Program-made: the position numbers and the translations under genes | In this document: piece after piece, positions 16,620 to 24,700 of the stretch | Position numbering within the stretch: the first letter of the stretch is position 1 | How the letters are laid out: every line of letters starts with the position of its first letter | The notes under the pieces: generated by a model | Seen by the model: only the letters and a program-made list of their open reading frames with translations | What the model was told of the DNA's origin: nothing | Databases searched by the model: none | Assembly (NCBI RefSeq): GCF_030317035.1 | Contig: NZ_JASZYK010000024.1 | Span: 1-42,414, forward strand | Reading direction: 5' to 3' | Length of the DNA stretch: 42,414 bases | DNA from: Variovorax sp. J22G73 | GTDB lineage: Bacteria > Pseudomonadota > Gammaproteobacteria > Burkholderiales > Burkholderiaceae_C

Positions 16620-17696
16620 TCAGCCCTTGGCCGCCTCTCCCTCGTTCCCCTGCGCCTTCACCAACGACACCGGCGCCTCCTTCGGCCGTCCACCGGTCGA
16701 CACGATCTCCTGGTCGATCGCCCCGAACAGCGAGCGCCCATCCAGCCCCTTCATCTCGATGCGGATCGTGTCGCCGAACTTCATGAACTCGGTGGACGGC
16801 TGGCCGTCCTGGATGGTCTCGATGCAGCGCTTCTCGGCGATGCACGAGTAGCCCTTGGGCCAGTCGGTGTGGCCGTTCTTTTCCACGCCCTTGTTGCTCA
16901 CGGTGCCGCTGCCCACGATGCTGCCGGCGCGCACGTTGCGCGTCTTGGCGATGTGGGCGATGAGCTGGCCGAAGTGAAAGGTCATCTCGGGGCCGGCGTC
17001 GCACATGCCGACCTTGCGGCCGTTCCAGCTGCTGTGCAGCGCGAGGTGCACGCGGCCCTTCTGCCAGGCGTCGCCGAGTTCGTCGAGGGTCACGGCCACG
17101 GGGCTGAAGGCGGTGGCGGGCTTGCTCTGGAAAAAGCCGAAGCCCTTGGCCAGTTCGGCCGGGATAAGGTTGCGCAGGCTCACGTCGTTGGCCAGCATGA
17201 CCAGGCGGATGCCCTCCAGCGCCTGCTCGGGCGTGGCGCCCATGCGCACGTCGCCGGTGACGACGGCGATCTCGGCCTCGAAGTCGATGCCCATGGCCTC
17301 GCTGGGCACGATGACGTCGTCGGTCGGGCCGAGGAAGTCGTCGCTGCCGCCCTGGTACATCAGCGGGTCTTGATAGAAGCTCTCGGGCACCTCGGCGTTG
17401 CGCGCCTTGCGCACCAGCTCCACATGGTTCAGGTAGGCCGAGCCGTCGGCCCACTGGTAGGCGCGCGGCAGCGGGGCCATGCACATGGCCGGGTCGAAGG
17501 GAAAGGCGTGGCGCGCGCGGCCGGTGTTCAGGGCGTCGTACAGGTCCTGCAGCTGCGGGCTCATGAAGCCCCAGTCGTCCAGCACCTGCTGCAGCCGGCT
17601 GGCGATGCCGGTGGCGTAGTGGGCGAGCGTGAGGTCGCGCGAGACAACGACGAGCTGGCCGTCGCGCGAGCCGTCCTTCAGGGTGGCGAGTTTCAT
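16620..17696 (-). CDS. Fumarylacetoacetate hydrolase (FAH) family protein
   Basis: A cytosolic enzyme of 358 residues with an N-terminal cap region (1-125) and a FAH catalytic domain. The metal-binding signature DFEAEIAVV provides Glu140 and Glu142, and Asp171 in ANDVSLRN is the next ligand. The family GSGTVSNKG motif lies near residue 264. FAH-family proteins cleave C-C bonds in acyl-pyruvates, including fumarylacetoacetate in tyrosine breakdown, or act as decarboxylases or hydratases. No homogentisate genes adjoin, so the substrate is open. Longer in-frame starts would run through the divergent DUF3108 gene; the ATG at 17696 gives the family N-terminus (MKLATLKDGS). The stop lies next to hipBA operator O4. 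Confidence 0.88.
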   Translation of the reverse strand: MKLATLKDGSRDGQLVVVSRDLTLAHYATGIASRLQQVLDDWGFMSPQLQDLYDALNTGRARHAFPFDPAMCMAPLPRAYQWADGSAYLNHVELVRKARNAEVPESFYQDPLMYQGGSDDFLGPTDDVIVPSEAMGIDFEAEIAVVTGDVRMGATPEQALEGIRLVMLANDVSLRNLIPAELAKGFGFFQSKPATAFSPVAVTLDELGDAWQKGRVHLALHSSWNGRKVGMCDAGPEMTFHFGQLIAHIAKTRNVRAGSIVGSGTVSNKGVEKNGHTDWPKGYSCIAEKRCIETIQDGQPSTEFMKFGDTIRIEMKGLDGRSLFGAIDQEIVSTGGRPKEAPVSLVKAQGNEGEAAKG

Positions 17697-17832
17697 GATG
17701 CGGTGCGTGCCTGCGTGAATGCGTGGGGAGAATGCGCGGGGATCCGCGGGGAAGACGCCGCGCCGGCACCAGGCCGCGCGCCGCTCCCACTTAAACTGGT
17801 TGAACGGGCGGCAGTGTACCGAGGTGGTCTTG

Positions 17833-19101
17833 GTGAACCTCCGCGCCAGCACCCCACTCCACACACCGATGCCGACGTCCGTCGCTCCCCCCTCGCTGTC
17901 CGCCGGCCTGCCGGCGCGCCCCCCGTGGCGGGCGCTGGCCGGGCTGACGCTGGTGGTGGCGCTGGCGCACCTGCTGTTGCTGGGACTGGCGCCGATGGCG
18001 ATGGGCCCGGAGCCCTCGCCGCTGGCGAACAAGTTCATCACCCGGACCATCGTGATCGCGCCGCCGGCGGCCGAAAAAGCCGCAGCAGCACCCGCGGCCA
18101 CGCCGGTGGAAGCCCGGCCGGCAGCGCCACCGAAGCCGCGTCGCCCGCGCGCGCCCTCGGTGCCCAAGCCAAAGCCGCAGCCCACCCAAGCCCCCCAGGT
18201 CGCGCCCACGCCGGAGCCGGCACCCGACGCGTCCATGCCCGCCCCGCCGGACACGCCCGACCTGACGGCGCAGGCCGCTCCCGATTCAGGAGCAAGCGCA
18301 CCCGAAGCGCCCGCCAGCGCCGCAGCTGGCGGTGCTGGCGGTGCTGCCGGCGCGACCACGGCGGCCGGCGGCACAGGCGACGGCTCGCCCGGCAGCACCG
18401 CCGGCGCCGCGAGCCCCACCTCCGGCAACATCGCCGGCACGCAGTCGTTGCGCATCCCGGGCTCGGTCAAGCTGTCGTTCGCGGCCACCGGCCAGCGCGG
18501 CGCCTCGCCGATGCAGGGCGTGTTCGGCACGCTCGAATGGCTTCAGGACGGCAGCACCTACGACGCGCGGCTCACGCTCAAGCTGTTGTTCGCCACCATC
18601 CTCAGCCAGCACAGCGCGGGGCGCATCGGCCCCTCGGGCATCGAGCCCGAGCGCTATTCGGAGAGCCGCAAGGGCGAAGTGGCGGCGCATTTCGCGCGCG
18701 AGCAGGGCCAGATCGTCTTCAGCAACAACGCCCCGCCGGTGCCGCTGCTGCCCGGCGCGCAAGACCGGCTGAGCGTGGTGATGCAGCTCGGCGGCCTGCT
18801 GGCGGGCGACCCGGCACGCTACCCCGGCGGCAGCCAGATCACCGTGCAGACCGCCGGCACGCGCGAGGCCGGCACCTGGGTGTTCAACATCGAGAACGAA
18901 GAAAAAGTGACCGTGCAGGCCGGCGAATACACCGTGCGCAAGCTCACGCGCAGCCCGCGAAAAGACTTCGACGTGAAGCTCGAGGTCTGGCTCGCACCGG
19001 CATTGGGCTACCTGCCCGTACGGATCAAACAGACACAGCCCAACGGCGACTTCGCCGACATGGAATTGCGCGAATCCCTGCCTGCGGGGCCCACGAACTG
19101 A
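17833..19101 (+). CDS. Membrane-anchored DUF3108 domain protein
   Basis: The chosen GTG start is preceded six bases upstream by GAGGTG; an ATG at 17869 without a ribosome binding site would remove 12 residues. One hydrophobic segment near the N-terminus (LAGLTLVVALAHLLLLGLA) anchors the protein. A long Pro/Ala-rich stretch, about 110 residues with PKPRRPRAP and PKPKPQPTQAP, looks like a periplasm-spanning linker as in TonB. The C-terminal 220 residues are the DUF3108 beta domain, beginning near SLRIPGSVKLSF and including VQAGEYTVRKL. DUF3108 proteins are periplasmic and of unknown role, possibly lipid or lipoprotein related. It is divergent from the FAH gene. Confidence 0.75.
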   Translation: MNLRASTPLHTPMPTSVAPPSLSAGLPARPPWRALAGLTLVVALAHLLLLGLAPMAMGPEPSPLANKFITRTIVIAPPAAEKAAAAPAATPVEARPAAPPKPRRPRAPSVPKPKPQPTQAPQVAPTPEPAPDASMPAPPDTPDLTAQAAPDSGASAPEAPASAAAGGAGGAAGATTAAGGTGDGSPGSTAGAASPTSGNIAGTQSLRIPGSVKLSFAATGQRGASPMQGVFGTLEWLQDGSTYDARLTLKLLFATILSQHSAGRIGPSGIEPERYSESRKGEVAAHFAREQGQIVFSNNAPPVPLLPGAQDRLSVVMQLGGLLAGDPARYPGGSQITVQTAGTREAGTWVFNIENEEKVTVQAGEYTVRKLTRSPRKDFDVKLEVWLAPALGYLPVRIKQTQPNGDFADMELRESLPAGPTN

Positions 19102-19170
19102 GGACAAAGTCACATCATCGAGGTCAAAAGCAGAAATTAACCCGTTGGTTCTACAAAAGGACAACCTGTC

Positions 19171-19199
19171 TTGAAACTGGCGCGTTGATTGCTATCTAA
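19171..19199 (+). promoter_or_regulatory. Possible promoter of the DUF3567 gene
   Basis: TTGAAA at 19171-19176 matches five of six positions of a -35 box. About 16 bases later TATCTA/ATCTAA is a weak -10. A start near 19205 would exclude the first ATG (19205) and favour translation from 19238. The upstream space 19102-19170 is AT-richer than its neighbours, as is common for promoters. Confidence 0.35.
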
Positions 19200-19237
19200 C
19201 CCCCATGAACGCCATCGACATCCTTACAGGGCCCGCC

Positions 19238-19516
19238 ATGAACATGCTTTATGACTCGGAGTCTTTCGTCGTCGTGCACGTGCAGCCCCATGAAGGCGAC
19301 GAGCCGGCACAGCCCAATGTGCCGGTCCTGGAGCGCCACGGCTTCGAAATCGTGGACAAGCGCTCGGGCAAGGAGGTGTACCTCGACGGCTCCTGGGCCG
19401 AACTGTTCCAGCAGCAGATCGCGGCCTGGCAGCTCAACACCCCCACCCAGGAAGAAGTGGAAGACACGCTCGAAGGCTACGCCGAGCTGGCCCACACGCC
19501 GGTGCTGGTGCACTGA
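19238..19516 (+). CDS. DUF3567 family protein
   Basis: A small acidic cytosolic protein of 92 residues containing MNMLYDSESFVVVHV, FEIVDKRSGKEVYLDGSWAE and LFQQQIAAW followed by TPTQEEVEDTLEGYAEL. This matches DUF3567, a short family that I know only from Burkholderiales and whose function is unknown. The conserved family N-terminus and ACAGGG about 7 bases upstream favour the ATG at 19238 over that at 19205. It has its own terminator and appears monocistronic. Confidence 0.8.
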   Translation: MNMLYDSESFVVVHVQPHEGDEPAQPNVPVLERHGFEIVDKRSGKEVYLDGSWAELFQQQIAAWQLNTPTQEEVEDTLEGYAELAHTPVLVH

Positions 19517-19575
19517 GCCACTGACCGGTTCCAGTTCACGCGTTCCGGTCCTCTTCCGGCAAAACTTCCGGCAAC

Positions 19576-19601
19576 AAAAAGCGCCCCGCGGGGCGCTTTT
19601 T
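19576..19601. terminator. Bidirectional intrinsic terminator
   Basis: A perfect GCGCCCC-GC-GGGGCGC stem is flanked by AAAAA on the left and TTTTT on the right. It sits between the DUF3567 gene and the convergent AbrB permease gene and can end both transcripts. Confidence 0.9.
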
Positions 19602-19619
19602 GCATTCAACGCGCCGTCT

Positions 19620-20675
19620 TCAGCGGTAGATCCACTTGAACATCGGCCCCACCAGCAGCAACACCGCCACCAGCCGGCACACCTGAAACGCGGTGACCAC
19701 CGGCACGCCCAGCTGCAGCACCTTGGCCGTGATCGACATCTCGGCGATGCCGCCCGGCGAGGTGCCCAGGATCATCGTGGCCGGGTGAAGCCCCGTGGCC
19801 CAGGCCAGCAGCCAGGCCACGCCGCCGCACAACACCAGCATGCCGACGGTGCCCAGCGTGACCGAACCCAGCCAGCGCGGCGCGGTGTGCAGGAACTCGC
19901 GGCTGAAGCGCACGCCCAGGCTCACCGCGATCACCAGCTGCGCGGTGTTCGACATCCAGCCCGGCACCGCCGACAGCGACACCCCCGCCACCGTGAAGCC
20001 CATGGCCACCAGCAGCGGCCCCATGAACCAGGGGTTGGTGCGCTTCAGCGCGCGCATCGCGAGGCCGCCGACGCCGGTCGCCACCGCCAGCAGCGCCAGG
20101 CCGCCCAGGTTCACTTCGCGCGCACCGGGCGGGTTGATTTCCAGGCCGTGCAGGCCGCTCCACTGCATGGCGAACGGAATCGTCACCGTCACCACCACCA
20201 GCCGCAGGCTGTGCGCGGCGGCCACGAGGTCGGTGCGCGCGCCGGCCGATTCGGCCATCAGCGTCATCTCCGAGGCACCGCCGATGGCGCCCGCGAAGTA
20301 AGTCGTGGCTCTCATGGATTTCGCCGGCACATGCGGCATGCGCGCGGCGTGCATGCCGTGCAGCCAGCGCCCGAAACCCCAGCCCAGCAGCAGCGCCCAT
20401 GCGATGGCCAGCAAGATCGCCCACCACACGCCGGCCACCAGCGACACCACGTGCGGCGTGAAGTACAGGCCCAGCGCGGTGCCGATGGTCCATTGCCCCG
20501 CGTTGCGCAGCGGCGTGTGGCTGGCCGTGGGCGCGCCGGCGATCGAGGCCAGCGACACCGCGAGCAGCGGACCGATCATCCAGGGCAGCGGCGTGCGAAG
20601 CGCTAGGCACACGCCCGCGGCGGCCAGCGCCAGCAACAGCGTGGCCAGCACGCGAACAATGAAACGGGAAGACAC
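19620..20675 (-). CDS. AbrB family membrane transporter
   Basis: A polytopic inner-membrane protein of about 351 residues with some ten hydrophobic segments. It has the internal two-fold repeat of the AbrB family (often annotated as ammonia monooxygenase regulator). Recognisable pieces are LPWMIGPLLA, YFAGAIGGASEM, WFMGPLLVAMGF and ILGTSPGGIAEM. The paired GGxSEM / GGIAEM motifs in the two halves are typical. The transported compound is unknown. No ATG occurs near the beginning of the conserved part; GTG 20675 (VSSRFIVRVLA) is the most likely start, although no ribosome binding site is evident. It is divergent from the ChaN-like gene, with 121 bases between them. Confidence 0.8.
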   Translation of the reverse strand: MSSRFIVRVLATLLLALAAAGVCLALRTPLPWMIGPLLAVSLASIAGAPTASHTPLRNAGQWTIGTALGLYFTPHVVSLVAGVWWAILLAIAWALLLGWGFGRWLHGMHAARMPHVPAKSMRATTYFAGAIGGASEMTLMAESAGARTDLVAAAHSLRLVVVTVTIPFAMQWSGLHGLEINPPGAREVNLGGLALLAVATGVGGLAMRALKRTNPWFMGPLLVAMGFTVAGVSLSAVPGWMSNTAQLVIAVSLGVRFSREFLHTAPRWLGSVTLGTVGMLVLCGGVAWLLAWATGLHPATMILGTSPGGIAEMSITAKVLQLGVPVVTAFQVCRLVAVLLLVGPMFKWIYR

Positions 20676-20796
20676 GAACAGAAGAAAACAGAAGGAAGCG
20701 GGGTCTCGCCAACAGCGAACAGCGCGGACAGGTCGGACAGCAAGAAGCGGATTTGGACGGCACGGCAGGCGCGCGCGGCGAGCATAGTATGGCGCG

Positions 20797-21684
20797 ATGC
20801 CTCCTTCACACTGGCCCGCTCGGGCTCCCCGGTTCCTGTTCCCCTTGCTGGCGGTCGCCGCCGTGGCTGCCATCGCGGGCTGCGGCGTTTTCCAGCCGGG
20901 CGCTGATGCGCCAGATGCTCCCAACGCTCCGATAGCGCGCCGCATCGCCGCGCTGCAGCCCGTCGACGCCCTGCTGCTCGGCGAACAGCACGACGCCCCC
21001 GAGCACCACGTGATCGAGCGCGAAGCCGTCGAGGCGCTCGCCACGCGCGGCCAGCTCGCCGCGCTGGCGCTCGAGATGGCCGAAGAAGGCCGCGGCACCG
21101 CCCATGTGGCGCCCACCGCCACCGAGGCGCAGGTGCAGGCCGCGCTCGACTGGAGCGACAAGGCCTGGCCCTGGGCCAGCTACGGCCCGGCGGTGATGGC
21201 CGCCGTGCGCGCCGGCGTGCCGGTGGTCGGCGCCAACCTGCCGCGGGCCCGCATGAAAGACGCCATGGCCGACGTCTCGCTCGACGCCCAGCTCAGCGGC
21301 GAGGCCTACACCGCGCAGCAGGAGGCCGTGCGCGAAGGCCACTGCCGGATGCTGCCCGAGTCGCAGATCCTACCGATGACGCGCATCCAGGTCGGGCGCG
21401 ACCGTGCGATGGCGCAAGCCATCGTCAAGGCGCGCAAGCCGGGGCAGACCGTGCTGCTGATCGCCGGAGCGGGCCACGTGGTGCGCACGCTGGGCGTGCC
21501 GCAGCACCTGCCCGACGACATCAAGGTCGCCACCGTGCGCCTCATGGCGGCACCGGCCACCGCCGAGGTGGTGCCCGGCGAATACGACAAGACGTGGCGC
21601 ACGCCGCCGCTGCCCGAGAAGGACTACTGCGCCGAGCTCAAGCGCCCGGTCAAAGCGCAACCCGCAGCGCAACCCAAAAGCTGA
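20797..21684 (+). CDS. ChaN-family lipoprotein
   Basis: The protein has 295 residues. The signal peptide ends in a lipobox, AIAGC, giving Cys29, so it is a lipoprotein. The domain has DALLLGEQHDAPEHHVIE (about 57-74), ALALEMAEEGRG and, near the end, VLLIAGAGHVVRTLGVP, which matches ChaN/DUF399. ChaN of Campylobacter binds haem and is iron-regulated, so a haem- or iron-related role is possible; His-rich EQHDAPEHH may contribute ligands. It is preceded by the divergent AbrB gene. No intrinsic terminator with a U-tract on its own strand follows. Confidence 0.82.
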   Translation: MPPSHWPARAPRFLFPLLAVAAVAAIAGCGVFQPGADAPDAPNAPIARRIAALQPVDALLLGEQHDAPEHHVIEREAVEALATRGQLAALALEMAEEGRGTAHVAPTATEAQVQAALDWSDKAWPWASYGPAVMAAVRAGVPVVGANLPRARMKDAMADVSLDAQLSGEAYTAQQEAVREGHCRMLPESQILPMTRIQVGRDRAMAQAIVKARKPGQTVLLIAGAGHVVRTLGVPQHLPDDIKVATVRLMAAPATAEVVPGEYDKTWRTPPLPEKDYCAELKRPVKAQPAAQPKS

Positions 21685-21692
21685 GCCCCATG

Positions 21693-21724
21693 AAAAAAGC
21701 CGCGGGCCCGAAGACCCGCGGCTT
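21693..21724 (-). terminator. Intrinsic terminator of the repeat-protein operon
   Basis: On the minus strand an AAGCCGCGGG / CCCGCGGCTT stem with an eight-base loop is followed by six T residues. This is a textbook terminator 18 bases after the stop of the giant repeat protein. On the plus strand the stem is followed by only TT, so it would serve the ChaN gene poorly. Confidence 0.85.
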
Positions 21725-21741
21725 GGCGAAGCGGCTGCCGC

Positions 21742-24700
21742 TCAGCGCGCCGAGATCGTCGACACCGCCGAGTTGCCGGTGGCCGATGCGGTGATCTGGT
21801 TGCCCGTGGTACGCAGCGTGCTGTTGCCCACCGCCCCCGAGATGCCAACCCCGAAGTTCACGCTCGTCACCGTGGCCGTCACCGCGCCGGTGTTGACCTG
21901 GTAGTTGCCGATGGCCGCGCTCGGCGTGCCGGTGTTCAACGCGGTCTGGGTCACGCGGTTGGTCGCGCTGTTGCCGACCGCCTGCGCGGCCAGCGTGTTG
22001 CCCGTGACACCGACCGTGCCGCCCGACACGCCTGCGCCCGTGCCGTTCAGCGCCACCTGGTAGCTGCCGCCCGTGCTGCTTGCCGACACCGCGCCGCTGT
22101 TGACCTGGCTGTTCAGCACCGCCGCGCTCGCCCCCACGTTCAGCGCCAGCGGCCCGCCCAGGCTCGACGAACCCACCGTGGCCGCCGCGCCGTAGCCGCT
22201 GCCGCCGCTGGACTCGAGCACGTTGGTCGCCGCGTTGCCGCGCGCCAGGGCGGCGGTGGTGTTGCCGTCGATGGAAACACTGCCGCCGTTCAGCGGCGCC
22301 GGGCCCGCGAGCGTCACGCCCGCTGCCGTGGTGGCCGAAGCCGTCACGCCCGCTGCGCTTTGCTGCACGTTCGCGATGCCGGCGCTGGCGCCCTGCGTTG
22401 CGCCGCTCGCCACCGTCAGCGTGTTGGTCGCGCGGTTGGCCGAGGCCTCGGCGAAGGTGCTGTTGCCCGACACCGTGACGGCGCCGTTGTTCAGCCCCTG
22501 CGTGCCGGCCACGGCGCGGTCGTCGTTGTAGATCGTCGTTGCGGCCGTGCTGCTGACCGTGGCGGCGGGGTTGCCGACCGTCTGGCGGTTCGACAGCACA
22601 TGGTCGCCGGTGGCTGTGACAAGGCCCGCGCCGGTGTCCAGCGTGGCCGAGCCCGCGCTGCCGAGCGGCTGCGTGTTGGCCGCGCTCACGCCCAGCGTGT
22701 TGGTCGCGTCGTTGGTCACGGCCAGCGCGGTGTTGCTGTTGCCCGAAAGGCGCACCGTCGAGTCCCGCGACGCGGCCGGCGCGAACAGCTCGAGCGTGGA
22801 CGACGCCGTGACCGGTGCCGTGCCCGACTGCGACGACTGCAGCGCCGAGCGCGCTCCCACGTTCGCCCCGGCCAGCGCCACGCTGTTGAGCGCGGTGTTG
22901 GCCACCGCCTTGGCGCTCTGGCTGTTGCCGGACACGTTCAGCGTCGAGCCGCTCACCGACGACAGCGCGGCGGTGTCGACGCCCACGCTGCCGGTCGCCG
23001 TGGCCGACACCGCGCCGGTGCCCTGCTGCACGTTGGCCAGCGCCTGGTCGGCCAGCACCAGCACCTGCGAGCCCGGCAGCGCGGTGGCCGCGGCCGTCGG
23101 CAGCAGGCCGCCGCTCAGGGTGTTGCCCTTCACGTCGATGCTGTTGGTCGCGGCGCTGCCGGTGGCGGCCACGGTGTTGCTGTTGCCCTGCAAGGTGGCG
23201 CTGCTGCCGTTCAGCGCGTTGGCGCCGGTGAGCGTCAGCCGGGCCACGCTGTTGCCGCTGGCGCTGACCACCGCGTTGCTGTCCTGCGCGTTCAGCACCG
23301 CGACGGTGGCCGACTGCGAGGCGCCGCCGCTCAGCGACGCCGCGTTGGTCGCGCGGTTGGCCGAGGCCTCCGCGTAGGTCGCGTTGCCCGTGATGGCAAA
23401 GCTGCTGTTCACCAGCCCCGCGTTGGCGGGCGCCGCACGGTCTTCGTTGTAGAGCGCGGTGTCCGCCGTGGTGGTGACCGAACCGCCGGCCGACTGGATG
23501 TTCGCCAGCACCTGGCCGCCGATGGCAAGGCTGGCGCCGGGCACAGGCCCTTGCAGCACGACCGCCGGAATGCCGAAGCCGCCCGCGCCCGAGGTGCCGC
23601 CCGCCACCGCCACCGTGTTGCTCACGTCGTTGATCACGCCGAGCGCGGTGTTGCTGTTCTTGGCGATGCTCACCGACGAGCCCGACACGGACGCCGGCGC
23701 GAAGGCCTGCGTGAACGAGCGCGACACCACCGCCGCCGCGCTGCCCTGCGCGGACAGCAGCGCGGAGCGGGCCGCGACGTCGGTGCCGGCCAGCGACACC
23801 GCGTTGCTCGCGGTGTTGGCCACGGCCTTGGCGCTTTGCGCGTTGTTCGACACGCTCAGCGTCGCGCCGCCGATGGCCGCGCCGGGCATGGTGTCCACGC
23901 CGAAGGCCGCCGCCACCTTCGAAGACACCGTGGTGCCGGTCACCAGCTGGATGTTCGACAGCGCGTGGTCCGCCACCGCGCCCGCCACGCCGCCGATGCT
24001 GGCCGCGCCGCCAATGGGCAACCCGTTGCCCACCGCCACGCTGTTGCCCTTCACGTCGATGCGGTTGGCCGCGGCGTTGCCGGTGGCCGAGCCGGCGGCG
24101 GCATTGCCGTCGACGCTGACCTTCGAGTCCTGCAGGCTCGCCCCGCCGAGCACCACCTGCACGCCGTCCTTGTTGGCGAGACCGCCGGATTCCTGCCCGG
24201 TCTGCGACGTGACCGAGGCGCTGGTGAGCTGCAGGTTCTGCACCGCGGTGGTGGTGGCGACGCCGACGCCGTCCACGCTCACGCCGTTGGCCGCGCTGTT
24301 GCTGGTGGCGCCGGCCACCGTGGTGTTGCCGCTGGCGTCCACCTTCGAGCCGGCGATGTTGCCGTCGACCGTGGTGCGCACTTCGGGCCCGCCGGTGCGC
24401 ATCGCCAGGACCTCGCCCTGGCCCGACTGCGCGTTCTGCACGCTGAAGGCCGCGTTGGTGTTCAGCGTGGTGCCCGTGAGCGTGGCGCCCGTCAGCCCGA
24501 AGCCGGCGGTGTCGATGGTGTTGCCCTTCACCGCCACGGTGTTGCCCGTGGCGCGGCTGCCGTAGGCCAGTGCCTGCGCCGTGTTGCCCGAGCTCGACAC
24601 GGTGCTGTCGGTGAGCGCGCCCGTGACCGCGGTGCGCACCACCGTGCCGCCTTCGGCCCTGGCCGAGATGACAGTGCCGTTGCCCGCCACCGCCTGCGTG

